A stretch of 64,000 nt of DNA, taken from NCBI GenBank assembly GCA_022828595.1, contig JAKGHH010000002.1, forward strand, positions 69,350,383-69,414,382, written 5' to 3'. The notes beneath the pieces are model-generated. The model did no database searches. It was given only the letters and a program-made list of their open reading frames with translations, and was not told the origin of the DNA. Made by a program: the position numbers and the translations under genes. The DNA is from Nelumbo lutea (taxonomy: Eukaryota; Streptophyta; Magnoliopsida; Proteales; Nelumbonaceae). Position 1 is the stretch's first letter. Each line of letters begins with the position of its first letter. Shown one piece after another: positions 23,701-35,025 of the stretch.

Positions 23701-26700
23701 TCAAATGACTTCTACTAAGTTAAATGCCGAGAACTATATGCCATGGGCCAAATCTGTGGAGGTGTTTTTAAGAGCCAAGAAAAAGGTGAAACATGTGAAA
23801 GAGGAGAAACCCCCCTCTGATTCTCTAGTGTTTAATGATTGGGAATAGGAGGATGCACAAATGATGACCTGGTTGTGGAATAGCATGGAACCTAAAATTA
23901 GTGTGAATTTTCTATTCCTGGATACAACTAAGGAAATCTGGGACCATGCTAAGAAACTTTATTCCGGCCAAGATAATACCACTAGAGTATATCGGCCTTA
24001 CCAAGAGTACTTTAATATGAAGCAGGGTAACCAAAGCTTGGAAGAATACTATGCAAGCATGAGAAATCTCCATGATGAGCTTAATGTATATCATCCTCTG
24101 ACTCTAGATGTTCAAGTTTAGAAACAATAACGAGAGCAACTTAATGTGGCAAGGTAGTGGGTCTAAAGACTGAATATGAACCTGTTTGAGCACAAATACC
24201 GGGAGGGTCTGCTCTCCCCTCTCTTAAAGAAGTGTTTGCCCATCTTCGGAGAATTTCTATTGATTCTACAGAGTCTTCCTCTCTCTCAGACAGATATGGT
24301 TTTGTGGTGACTAGAGGGGGAGGTCGTGGAAATAGAGGTGATGGAAGTGGTGGCTGTGGGTTTCTAGGAACCCGAGGTGGTCCTATGTTTAATCGTTCTA
24401 GTGGTCGTAATGGAGGTCGAGAGTCGGGGGAGGTCGTGGTAGAGGAAGAAGTAATGGAACTAGAAAATGCACATACTATGGATTAGAGGGACATACTGTT
24501 AATTTCTGTTATGATTTACATGGTCCACCCAACACTTGGGCTAACCATGCTATAACTAGTGGCAATGGTACAATTAGTGACAACCAGCAGACTGATCAGA
24601 CCCCCTTCACATCTACTGGTGCTTATGAGAAGGAAATGGTGAGTGTACCATGTGGGGTATATGAGAAGTTCCTTCAGACATCATCTCAACAAAATACAAT
24701 TACTCTTGTCCATTCAGGTATGGCTTGCTTGGCTTCCAAACCCTCAAACTAGATCATTGACTTTGGAGCCTCGGATCATATGTCTGGGACTCGGATATAT
24801 TTTCTTCTTTTTGCCCATGCTCTACATTCCAAACAATTACTCTTGCTAATGGTTCTACCTCTCCCATTTGTGGTGTTGGTGATGTTGATCTGACCTCCTT
24901 ATCCTTATCCTCTATTTTATATGTACCTAAGTTCCCTTTTAATCTTGTCTGTTAATAGACTAACCAAGTCACTTAATTGTTCTATAACCTTTTATCCTTC
25001 CTCTTGTGTGTTTCAAGATCTCAAGACGGGGATGAAGATTGGTGGAGGGCATGAAGCAGGTGGATTGTATTATCTTGATGGAGGTGACCCACCAGTAGCC
25101 TTTCAATCATCTCGTACTCCTCTCCAATGGCACTGCAGACTTGGTCATCCATTTCTCAAGGCTCTGAAGTTGCTGGTTTCGTCCTTAAGTCATATTCCAT
25201 TGTTGGATTGCGAGTCATGCTAGCTTGGGAAACACCAGAGTCTCTTTAGTCCAAGAGTTGATAGTCGTGTCTTGAGTCTTTTTTCTTTAGTTCATTCAGA
25301 TGTTTGGGGTCCAAATAAAGTGGTGTCGTACAATGGTTATAAGTATTTTGTAATTTTTGTTGATAACTTTTCAAGAATGACATGGCTCTATCTTATGAAA
25401 GATCGAAGTGAATTATTCTCTATTTTCCAAAAATTTTATGCTAAAATACGTACCCAATTTGGAGTTCATGTTAAAATTCTTCGCTCAGATAATGCAAAAG
25501 AATAACCTCAACACCATTTCAGGAATACTTGGAGCACCATGGATAATTCATCAAACTTCTTGCTCATATACCCCACAACAAAATGGACTGGCTGAATGGA
25601 AAAATCGACACTTACTTGAAACCGCTCGGTCCATTATGCTTGATATGAATGTCCCAAAGCGTTTTTGGAGTGGTGCTGTCTTGACATCATGTTTCCTCAT
25701 CAATCAGATGCCCATGTCCATCCTTGGAAGTCGATCACCTTTCTCTGTCTTGTTTCCTACTCTTTTTTCGTTCCCTCTTCCTCCTAGAGTCTTTGGTTGT
25801 GTTTGCTTTGTTTAGAATTTAGGACCTGGTTTAGATAAGTTAGATGTGCATGCTACCAAGTGCATCTTCCTCGGATACCCCAGGACCCAAAAAGGGTATA
25901 AGTGTTATAACCCTAGCTCTCATTGGTCCTTTGTGTGATCGAATGTCACTTTCTTTGAGTCGGTTCCTTTTTTCTCAAGTATTGAGGTTCCTTCTCTTGC
26001 TCCTATGGTTCCACTTCCTGTTCCTGTTGATGACCCCCTTCCCGTGGTTCCTGTTCCAGCTATAAATTCCCTTCCCGTGGCTCCTGTTCCATCTCTAGCT
26101 TCTCCAGTACAGGCTAACATTGAGAAGCCACCAATAACACAAGTGTATACTCACAGAAGAGCACCGGCCCCTCCTCCAATTCAGACCTCATTAATAGATC
26201 TTGTGATTGCACCTCCTCCTTCTAACCTTCATCTTCCTTTTGCATTGCAGAAAGATATACATAGTTGCACATCCCATCCTATTTCTCATTATGTTTCCGT
26301 TGCTCATCCTTTCTACTTCCCATCACCACTTTATATCTTTGCTATCATCTGTTTCCACTCCTAAGACTGTACAGGAAGCCCTTACCTCTCTAAGGTGATG
26401 ACAAGAAATGGAAGAGGAGTTGTCTGCTTTACAACACAATCACACATGGGAACTTACCACTCTCTCTCCCGGTAAGCATGTTGTTGGGTGTAAGTGAGTC
26501 TACATAGTAAAGCATCTTCCACATGGCAATGTGGAATGATTAAAGGCCAAGTTAGTGGCCAAGGGCTATTCTCAATTATATAGTGTTGACTATACGGAGA
26601 CATTCTTTCCTGTGGCTAAGATTGGTTCATTTCGGGTATTAATTTCATTAGCAGCAATGTATGATTGGCCTCTCTTGCAACTAGACATCAAGAATGCCTT

Positions 26701-28868
26701 CCTGGATGGTGATCTGATTGAGGAAGTATATATGGAGCAACCACCAGTTTGTTACTCAGGGGGAGGATGGTAAAGTTTGTAGACTTAAAAAGGCAATCTA
26801 TGGGCTGAAACAATCTCTACGTGTGTGGTTTGGTAGATCCAGTGAAGTAGTAAAGAACTTTGGCATGAAACAATGTCAAGTAGATCATTCTGTGTTCGAC
26901 CATGACTCAAAAGATGAGAAAATCTTGCTAGTGGTGTATGTGGATGATATTGTCATAACTGGTAGTGACAACAATGGGATTGACAGATTGAAAAACTTCC
27001 TACAGGATCACTTTCACAGGAAGGATCTTGTTAAGTTGAAATACTTCCTGGGAATAGAAGTTGCAAGGTCAAGGCATGGAATTAACTTGTGTCAAAGGAA
27101 ATATGTAATTGACTTACTTGAAGAAACAGGGTTGTTAGGTGCCAAACCAGCCAAAACACCTATGGAACCAAATGCTAAGTTGAATACTGATGCAGGTGAA
27201 GAGTTTGATGATCCTGAAAAGTACAGGAGATTGGTGGAAAAATTGAACTATCTGACTATCACATGACCAGATATACCATTTGTTATAAGTATGGTGAGTC
27301 AGTTTATGCAACATCCTCGGGTTCCACATTGGGAAGCCGTTCTGAGAATAGTCATGTATCTAAAGGGTGCTCCAGGCCATGGTCTGTTATACAAAAGTGA
27401 AGGAACTCTTGAGATGGAAGGGTATACAGATGCTGATTAGGCCGGATCTGTGTCAAACAGAAGATCAACTACAGGATATTGTACCTTCCTTGGTGGCAAT
27501 CTAGTAACTTGGAAGAGCAAGAAACAAACAATGGTGGCAAGAAGCAGTGCAGAAGCGGAGTACAGAGCTATGATTCATACTACATGTGAACTAGTATGGC
27601 TGAAGAATTTGTTGCAAGAAATGGAGTTCTCAATTGACTAGCCCATGATGTTATACTGTGATAATCAAGATGCTATACACATTTCTTCTAATCCAGTCTT
27701 CCATGAGAGAACAAAGCATATTGAAGTCGATTGCCACTTTGTAAGAGAAAAAGTGATCAATGGAGTGATAACTACAACTCATGCAAGTTCAAGAAACTAG
27801 CGAGTGGATTTGTTTACAAAGGGGCTATCTCGGGGCAGAGTAGATTATATATGTGACAAGATGAGACTATGTGACATATATTCTCTAGCTTGAGGGGGAG
27901 TGTTAGAGTCGACAATACAAGGGTATTTTGGTCATTTGTCTATGTAGTTGAGAGTGAATAGTCTATTTTATTTAAGTTTAAGTTATATCTCCCATACTTA
28001 ATGAGGGACAATATTGTCTTCTGTAATTCAGCTTATACAATATAAATACAAATTGGGTCGGCTGGGGGGAGTGACTTTTTCTCTCCCAGACCAAACCATT
28101 CTTCTTCTTCTTCTTCTTCTTACATACTTCGAACCTAGAATTGAATAGGATTAATCAACATATTCACAAAAACATCAACCAGAATTGTATCCATTCCACA
28201 ATCAATTTCTGGAGTGATCCATATGCATTTGCATATTAAGAGGTTAATTGTTGGCTTCATTTTGTTTCTATCAGATTGCTGTTAGTTTTTACAAGTCAAA
28301 TCCTAAACTAATAAAGAAACCATACCTTAACAATGGCTGGGTTGTCTTTGCTCGATATATTAGCTGGTAAGAAATGGAGATTTGGCATTCTCAGATTGAT
28401 TGATGATATATCTGGGAACCTGAAACCATGGTAATCAAGTATTAATCCCAAAGACACCACAATATGAAAACCCTGAACAATCTCACATGAAACTATGCAT
28501 GCATGTGTGTGTCTGTGTGCGTAGGGATTCTCATCAAAAACTGAAAAACCAAAAAAAAAAAAAAAAACTAAAAAATCCAGTTAACCAAACCTACCGGTAC
28601 ATATTTACATGTATTTTTAATATATATCATATATTATCTATACATTATATTTAAATATATATGCATTATATTTAGAATTATCTATTTATAATATATATAT
28701 AGTATATTCTAATCAATATAAAAAACTGAAGAACCAAATTGGTCAAAAACTAAAACCGTTCAATCACTTAACCGATGATACCAGTTTGGTTTCAATAAAG
28801 AGCCCACCAAACTGTGAGCACCCTTATGTGTGTATGGATAGATAGATAATAGATAGAGAGATAGAGTT

Positions 28869-28939
<71 letters not shown>

Positions 28940-31900
28940 CCTGTTCAGAACAGCCCTAGCCATGTCATAGAGGGTGCTTTGAACAGATGGACTGTATACT
29001 CCTTTTACATGACCAAAGAATGTGCTAATCAATACTTTCTTCACATCCAGGAACTTCTCAGTTAAGTACAGAGGCTTTGCAGGAATGCTAGAGAGAGATT
29101 CAAAATGGTACCTGCAGGAAAAGAAGTTATTGATCAGAAATTTGTTCATTAGAATTTGGAAAAGTTAAGCAAGCAATGTGAAACAAGGTTTAATATGTCC
29201 AGTGGTCAATGTTCTAAAAACTGTATTGGGACAGATGGTTGAACCATTTCGGCTGTCAACTGGTGGTCAGTCCAACCTGGGATTGTCCAATGCACAGAAG
29301 CCCTCCTCTGGACACAAGAAGGCCCATATGTCTGGGTGAACTGCATATCTGAATGCTCATAAAACCAGGCAACTAATTTCTAGTTTTTCCAAGTAATTGC
29401 AAATATGTTACAATTTAAAACCCAAATATGTTTTCTTTTTCTTGCTTTAACGTTTAAGAGGAGGTAAAAATTATGGGTTTTATTGAAGAAATCTATTACG
29501 ATCCTAAATGTTAAGTGTTGGCTTGATGTGTTCCAAGTTTCCAAAGGCTTTTAGTGTATTTGTCAAGCATGCAACAAATGGTATCGGAGCCTACCACCAC
29601 GTCTCAAAGTTGAATCACAGAGAGAGTTACCTAGAACAGAGTGAGAACTACCACAGAAAGGGCTACCTGGAGTAGAGTATAAGTTGTCACAGAAAGGGCT
29701 ACCTGGAGCAAAGTGAAAGCTGCCAAAGGGAAAGGGCTACCTATTGCCCAGAGTGTGAGCTGTTGTTGAAAGGGCTACCTACTGCTGGAGTGACAGTCAT
29801 CTTGGAGAGGGCTACCTTCTACCTTCTGCAAGAGTGAGAGCTGCCCAGAGTGAAGCCACCAATATGTCAGCTGCAGAAGTGTGGTGGTATATTACAGTCC
29901 TAAATGTTAAAGTGCTTGGATTGACGCCTACAACAGTCATAAGCCTTTTAGAATATTGGTCAATCATGTAACAAAATCTCTTTCTTTATCTCTTCTAGAC
30001 TGGAAACCTAGGTTTTTTATTATTCTCCCCACCCTTTTATTTTTTAATTTTCTTGTTTATTTCACTGGCTGAGGGAGGGCCTCGTTGCAATGGCTGGGCT
30101 TCTCCATTGTGACCTTCATGACCAGGGTTCAAATCTTGGAAACAGCCTCTCTGTATATGCAGGGGTAAGGTTGTGTACATCTGTCCCTCCCCAGAGCCCA
30201 CATTAGTGGGAGTCTCGTGTACTGGGCTGCCCTTTTTATTGTTCTCACTGGATTTTAACCTGGTTTTGACTACAACAACTGCAGAGGTTTGAACAACTAC
30301 CAAGTTTTTCTTGTCCCCTCCTTTTGTGCCACTGTTAATTATTAAAGCACTATCCTTCTATTGTGCAGGGAGGTATACTGGACAAAATTCATGATACTTG
30401 TCTTGCAAGTTTAATGCCAACATTTCCATGAGCAGCTTCATGGGAAAAGAGACTTCATTAAATTTGTTTCAGCTAACCATTCTAACCCCCTCCCCCTTAA
30501 CCAAAGCCTCCATCTTTGTGCCACTTCAAATTGAACCCTTCTTAGTTTCATCTTTAGTTGGAAAGAAAGGATTTACTGACAATAATTTTTTTTGTGAATT
30601 TTAAGATATCCTGGGGTTTTCACCATTGGAAGCTATTTGCAAAGTTTTACTAGGAACACTATGAAAATGGATTCAATCAAAACAGTAATTTGTGAAAGTC
30701 AAGAAAACCCAACAAAGTAGGAGGTTGAAGGCAAATAAGAAAACTATTTTTTATTTTACAGATTTTCTTGATCTCTATTTTATGCTATTGGTGCACATAT
30801 AATGGATTAATGATTACTCAACAAGGGACTCTTTTTCAATTTCCCCTATTTTTATCTCTCCAAATTTTATTCTTTATTAGATTCTGTACAATGTGATGAT
30901 GACACATAAGTTAATAATAAAGGCTTGAACTACTAATGGCAAACCACCAACTCCAAAGGTTCAATCTCTGATTTTCAAAAAAAAAATGCAAGAATTGCCA
31001 ATATCTAGACATGTTTTGGTTTGAAGATGGAGATTATCTTAATATCTGGATTAAGGAGGTTTTCAAGATTAAATCTTTTCTTTTTACTCTTTAAATGGGT
31101 GCCTAACTTTGAACCTGGATGGGAGCCCTCAATGGTTCCTATTTGGACTCGTTTTCCTGCTCTCCCAGTGAATTTCTACGTGGAAGGCATGCTTCCATCT
31201 ATTTCTAGTGAAATAGGTCCAGTTCTGACATTTGATCCAGCAACAATCTCTCTTTCAAGGATCATTGTGGCTCGCGTATGTATTGAATTCGATTTGCTTA
31301 AAGCTCACCCTCATAGGATCTGGATCAGCTCTAGCCAAGGTGGGTTCTGGCAAGATATTGTCCATGATCATCTACCATCCTACTGCACTCGTTTCAAGAT
31401 CAGACATGTCAATCAAGATTGTAAGAAAAACAAGATGAAGAAATGCATGGGGTGCAATGATGATCAGAAGAAGTCCCTGCTGCAGCCAAGGAACCCTCCA
31501 CTTGGGTTTTGAGGGAAGGCAAGATTCGCCAAGAATGGCAGTCTTGACCTCCATGTGATCCATCTACTACTACTAAGGAGAAGATTAGATGGTGAACAGG
31601 GTGCTGATCTTGGTGTTGTTTTTAATACGATCATGCTCTAGCAGTAATCTCTGTTTCTGTTGATCAGGATGTTAGTCATGTTCCCTTGTGAGTAGATCAA
31701 TTAGTTGAAGTAGAGCAGGGAGCAAATCAGATTGTTGAAATGGATCAGGAAACTGTGAATCTGAATGACAAGGTGGACTCGCTGACAGTTGTGATAACAG
31801 TTGTAAATACATCATTGACAAAATGCTGATATGGAACCAGAGTAGGAACAAGAAGTTCTAGACAAGGAAAGTCCTCAAGAAATTGTGTTGAGGGAAAATT

Positions 31901-32684
31901 TAGAAGCAATTCAAGTTTCGATAGCTGCCCATGAGGTTAACCCGGTTAAGAATCAAGAAACAAGGTTGAGTTCTTTTCTACCCATGATGAAGAAAGGAAG
32001 TTGGGATGACATGGTGATGAGAGCCAAAGAGCCTCTTCAAAGGCTTATCCACAAATCTCGTCAATTTAGAGTCAGAGCACTCACAAGGTAAAAGAAATAG
32101 TAAAGTCTGATTGCATGGCCACTTCTGCTCAAAAAGAAGTTCACATCGATAAGAAACCTGTGGAGGATGGTTCGTCCAATGAAAATAATGACCCAAATCA
32201 AAACTAGATGACAGTAGGGAAAAAGAAGAAGCATCACAAATCTAAGGAAGATCGAGAGACAGCTCCCGATAAACAAGCAGCAGCAGTTTGAAGATCATAA
32301 ATGGCAAACAAAGGTTTTCACCCCCATTATTCATCTTAAAATCTTTGTTTCCTATTTTCAAGCTAGTGTTTATAGCATTATGCTCTGTGTAAGATTTGAG
32401 GGTCAGGTTTAATGCCCTCCGCGGGCCCTTTTTATGATTAATAAGAATTTTCCTTTTCCTCAAAAAAAGTGATACAAATAGCACTGTGAGATCAAATACT
32501 AGGATTTCTCAGAAAATGAAATCATCCAAGATATTTTCTGTTCTTACGAAGCATTTTTAACCCTTTAAGCTTTGGATGAATGAATGCCATACCTCCACAA
32601 TGCACTGACTTCTGTTGCTAACATTCTTTCCCTTGTTTCTGGAAGAGCTGTGTACTCATCCCTAACAAATCCTTCAAAACCTGA
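20693..32684 (-). CDS. urate oxidase (uricase), C-terminal half in four exons
   Basis: Urate oxidase converts urate and oxygen to 5-hydroxyisourate and hydrogen peroxide in peroxisomes, a step of purine breakdown toward allantoin. Exons 32593-32684, 28941-29111, 28326-28419 and 20693-20776 total 441 bp and join in one frame with GT-AG borders and matching phases. The product holds [27 protein letters not shown], the SPSVQSTLY motif and MPNLHFLP. The Val-Gln pair and the Asn and His of the latter correspond to active-site residues known from Aspergillus flavus uricase. It then has YIPTDEPHG and a C-terminal SRM peroxisomal signal. About 146 residues are present, roughly half the usual ~300. 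The N-terminal exons are absent from the window. The introns hold Copia G, a TRIM, a SINE and a LINE relic. No stop or splice lesion was seen in these exons, so the gene may be active. Confidence 0.92.
20777..22814. other. uricase last intron, part downstream of Copia G
   Basis: No coding sequence was recognised. It holds a GA microsatellite at about 21610-21631. A stretch at about 21810-21840 (TTGACCCCATATAGTTGGG) resembles a motif seen in dispersed plant repeats, possibly a SINE end. The assignment is weak. Confidence 0.4.
22815..23080 (+). repeat. Copia G 5' LTR
   Basis: This 266-bp LTR starts TGTTAGAGTTGAC and ends ATTCACA. Compared with the 3' LTR it lacks about 18 bp containing TATAAATA, so it may have lost its core promoter. 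A CTT repeat lies near its end. Confidence 0.92.
23633..27893 (+). pseudogene. Copia G gag-pol
   Basis: Gag starts at 23633 ([10 protein letters not shown]) and has stops after FNDWE and LDVQV. A Gly/Arg-rich region precedes a decayed zinc knuckle. The protease active site reads DFGAS instead of DSGAS near 24760. Integrase pieces follow: HSDVWGP near 25300, DNAKE, then [14 protein letters not shown] with Trp where Arg is usual. The RT has [12 protein letters not shown]... and YVDD near 26940. RNase H has [10 protein letters not shown] and EAEYRAM. Many stops and shifts make it dead. The reading frame ends at 27893, overlapping the purine tract. Confidence 0.9.
27901..28168 (+). repeat. Copia G 3' LTR
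   Basis: This is the partner of 22815-23080. It retains a TATAAATA box near 28040 that the 5' LTR lacks. Confidence 0.92.
28326..28419 (-). CDS. uricase penultimate exon
   Basis: The acceptor is GGTTTCAG and the donor GTATGG. It encodes [20 protein letters not shown] and ends NPAIVK. The entry phase completes an Arg codon from the preceding exon. Confidence 0.92.
28846..28940. repeat. compound AT / GATA / GA microsatellite at a splice donor
   Basis: GATA-like units, a TA run and a GA run abut the uricase exon at 28941. On the minus strand the donor itself, GTCTCTCTC, is the start of the CT run. Confidence 0.9.
28941..29111 (-). CDS. uricase internal exon
   Basis: The acceptor is TTTTCCTGCAG and the exon is 171 bp. 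It encodes [20 protein letters not shown], then the [20 protein letters not shown] end. [10 protein letters not shown] is about one residue shorter than the plant form I recall around the Gly-Val-Tyr turn. Confidence 0.93.
29494..29973 (+). mobile_element. TRIM element with internal minisatellite
   Basis: Terminal direct repeats of 83-84 bp lie at 29494-29576 and 29890-29973. AAATC is duplicated outside them at 29489-29493 and 29974-29978. Two bases after the left repeat, TGGTATCGGAGCC (29579-29591) resembles the tRNA-Met primer site. There is no coding capacity, so this fits a terminal-repeat retrotransposon in miniature. The interior is dominated by a tandem repeat. It lies in a uricase intron, antisense to the gene. 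Confidence 0.8.
29624..29846. repeat. minisatellite, six units of 36-38 bp
   Basis: Units begin at 29624, 29660, 29696, 29734, 29772 and 29809. Each opens with a GGGCTACCT-like core, followed by a diverged GAGTGAGAGCTGCC-like stretch. It makes up most of the TRIM interior. Confidence 0.8.
30069..30244 (+). mobile_element. Au-like tRNA-derived SINE
   Basis: The sequence holds a B-box-like GGTTCAAATCT at 30126-30136, GGAAACAGCCTCT, GGGTAAGGTTGTGTACAT and a CTGGGCTGCCC end followed by a T run. This is the layout of the widespread plant Au SINE. TCACTGG flanks it at 30062-30068 and 30245-30251. Confidence 0.75.
30960..32468 (+). mobile_element. LINE relic with ORF1 (DUF4283-type) and 3' tail
   Basis: From about 31030 the frame gives [19 protein letters not shown], then TRFPALP and [10 protein letters not shown], the plant LINE ORF1 RNA-binding domain. 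The zinc knuckle that follows is damaged (YCTRF, where a second Cys is expected). The later part is Lys-rich and then passes directly into a LINE-like 3' end with an A run at 32462-32468. ORF2 is missing, so this is an internally deleted copy. The left border is approximate. Confidence 0.65.
32593..32684 (-). CDS. uricase exon (first one in the window)
   Basis: The acceptor is TTTTTTATTAACAG and the donor GTATGGC. It encodes [20 protein letters not shown] and [10 protein letters not shown], and leaves AG to form Arg with the next exon. Only 66 bp of intron remain before the Copia C LTR at 32751. Confidence 0.93.
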
Positions 32685-32750
32685 CTGTTAATAAAAAATA
32701 ACAAGGTGAAAAAACAAGTGAAAAATTAGATTGATATTTAAATGCACTAT

Positions 32751-33046
32751 TGTTAAAAGAATAGTATTTCTTGGTGTATTGGACCTTGGGACAGAAAGGT
32801 CTTTTTATTTTATGTTCTGGATGCTCCTGTCCACTATTTATCATAAACAGGGGCATATATGTAATTCAGCTCTTTTATTATTAATGTAAAAGGTGGGCCG
32901 ACTGCTAGGAGCGGATTATGAAGTCTAATCCTTCTCTTAAACAGATCGGCACTTTTTCTCTCTTCTCTCTCCCCCTCTCTTCTCTCCTTTCTTTCTTTCT
33001 TTTCTGGTTCAAACTCCATTTTAGCTCAGCGTTACCACTTTTCACA
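32751..33046 (+). repeat. Copia C 5' LTR
   Basis: About 296 bp run from TGTTAAAAGA to TTTTCACA, followed directly by the primer site. The 3' partner is missing, so the left border rests on the TG start and the length of related LTRs. Confidence 0.7.
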
Positions 33047-33476
33047 TGGTATCAGAGGAGGTAACAAAAGGAAGATCAGATTAGGGCTCTTCTTTACCAT
33101 CAAACTGATTAGGTCTTTTTCTAGAAGACTGCCCCGGCTTGCTACAGGGATCGAACAAGGTTCAGCAGAATTTCTGGGTGATTAGTGATGGTTCTAATCA
33201 TCACAGGTACTGTGATAGGTGATCAGTGAGTGTTTGTGACCCTCTAATAGATCGAAACCTAGAGGGAAAGGTGATAATTGAGTATGTTCAGTACTGTGAA
33301 GTGAAGGCCTATGAATCTGTGATGAGACTGATGTCCTGATGAAACTAAGGCTGTGAAGTGATTTTTAGTGATGTGACGTGTGTGTGAACTGTGAACATGA
33401 TCAGGTTAGTAAATTTCAGTTGTGATTTCATTTTATGCCAGGATAGTGAAGTTCAATAGAGGTGAAATCACGTATT

Positions 33477-34147
33477 ATGACCCCCACAACTTGTATGTTT
33501 TCCACAATTAAGTTGAATGGCAGTGAAAACTATGCTGTTTGGGCAAAATCAGTTGAAGTTTCCCTTACAGCTGTTGGGAAATTGAAGATTTGAAGTACCT
33601 CACTGATAACAAATTCGGGACTGATAGTTCTAAGTACTCACTGATAACAAGAATATGCACAAATTAAGACGTGGTTGTGGAACTCTGTGGAGACAAAAAT
33701 CAGTAGTACCCTTATATTTCTTGATATTTCAAAGCAGATTTGGGAACAGGTAAAGAGGATGTACTCCAGGAGTAATAATATTACTAGAATTAATTAGTTA
33801 CTTCAATCATTCTTTAAATTAGAACAGGGAGATAAGTCCCTTGAATATTACTACTCGGATATGGTGAGCATTTGTGAGGAGCTTAATATATACCACCCTG
33901 TTACCAGTGATGCAACTGTTATGGAAAAGCAGAGAAAGGAGTTATATGTGGCTAAATCAGTGAGAGTGCAGATAATAGGCAGTCCAGAACTACCTGACAT
34001 CAGAGGGCCAAATTATCTGAACCCATACAAGCATCTGATCGAGAAGCACTAGTTGTATCTGGAAGTAATAGACGGGGTCGTGGTACCTATGGAGGTCATG
34101 GAAGTGGTGGTCGTGGCCCCCCTAGATTTTCAGGTGGTATAGGTGAT
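33477..34147 (+). pseudogene. Copia C gag, N-terminal part
   Basis: The start at 33477 gives MTPTTCMFSTIKLNGSENY, then WAKSVEV. Stops follow. Later pieces read SLEYYYSDMVSICEELNIYH and a Gly/Arg-rich stretch near 34070-34140 that precedes the zinc knuckles. Copia H was inserted in that stretch. Confidence 0.85.
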
Positions 34148-34397
34148 TGTTGAAACTGAAGAGAGAGGAGAGGAGACTTGTGTGTTTCAGCAATGAGGGT
34201 TCTGAGAAGAGTTTTCGAACAGTCTATCTCAGCCCTCTAACACTGTTTTATTAGATATTTTTGAGTAATTACAAGGAGGCCCTTAGTTGGGCAGAATTTA
34301 CAAAGAACTTAAAAAAATAACCTAACATTGACAGGATGAGCCCAAAATAACAAGAAGAATAAACAACCTATGGGCCATTCGGCCCATCTTCTCTACA
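34148..34397 (-). repeat. Copia H 3' LTR
   Basis: 250 bp, TG...CA ends, next to the CCCCCTCAAG complement of the purine tract. Confidence 0.92.
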
Positions 34398-34973
34398 CTC
34401 CCCCTCAAGTTGAGCATAGATGTCAATCATGCCAAGCTTGCTGGTATCATGCTGAAGTTTTGCCTTGGGAATGCCTTTGGTAAGAAAATCTGCCAACTGT
34501 CCTTCAGATGTGATGAAAGGAAGACACACTTCACCCGAAGAGACCCTTTCCCTAATGAAGTGTCGATCAACTTCAATATGCTTGGTTCTATCATGTTGCA
34601 CTGGGTTGTGAGCAATGTTGATGGCAGCCTGATTATCACAGTATAACATCATTGGCTTGTCATATTCAACCCCAAGTTCTTCCATCAAAGATTTTAGCCA
34701 TAATAATTCAGAAACCCCATGTGCCATGGCCCTGTATTCTGCTTTAGTAGAAGACCGAGCAACAACCGATTGTTACTTGCTTCTCCAAGAAACAACATTA
34801 CCAACTACCAAGCTGCAATACCCATATGTAGATCTTCTGTCATCAATGTTCCCGGCCCAGTCAGCATCGGTGTAAGCTTCAAGTTTCATATGACCATGCT
34901 TGGCAAACAGAATACCCTTTCCTGAGGAGCCCTTCAAATAACCTAGGATTCTCTCTGCAGCTGCCAAATGAGT

Positions 34974-35025
34974 GTCTCGAGGAGCATGCATGAATTGGCT
35001 AATGCAACTGACTGCATATGCAATA
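34974..35025 (-). repeat. 52-bp target duplication, left copy
   Basis: It is identical by eye to 36977-37028 and encodes the Copia H residues AYAVSCISQFMHAPRD. Each copy abuts one end of the solo LTR at 35026-36976. Confidence 0.93.

Larger units (their letters stand above)
22815..28168 (+). mobile_element. Copia G, full-length Ty1/Copia element in a uricase intron
   Basis: AAAAC is duplicated at 22810-22814 and 28169-28173. The LTRs are 22815-23080 and 27901-28168. The primer site at 23081-23092 reads TGGTATTAGAGC, one base off the tRNA-Met match. The purine tract GAGGGGGAG ends at 27900. It lies in the last intron of the uricase gene, antisense to it. Related to element E in coding sequence. 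Confidence 0.94.

Noticed and set aside
28760..29149. One long minus-strand protein of 129 residues
   Set aside because: Only 28941-29111 is coding (a uricase exon). The rest reads through introns and microsatellites.
29624..29846. Regularly spaced repeats resembling a CRISPR array
   Set aside because: Units are contiguous and diverged, there are no unique spacers, and they sit inside a plant TRIM.
30037..30303. A minus-strand protein of about 88 residues
   Set aside because: The region is an Au-like SINE, which is non-coding.
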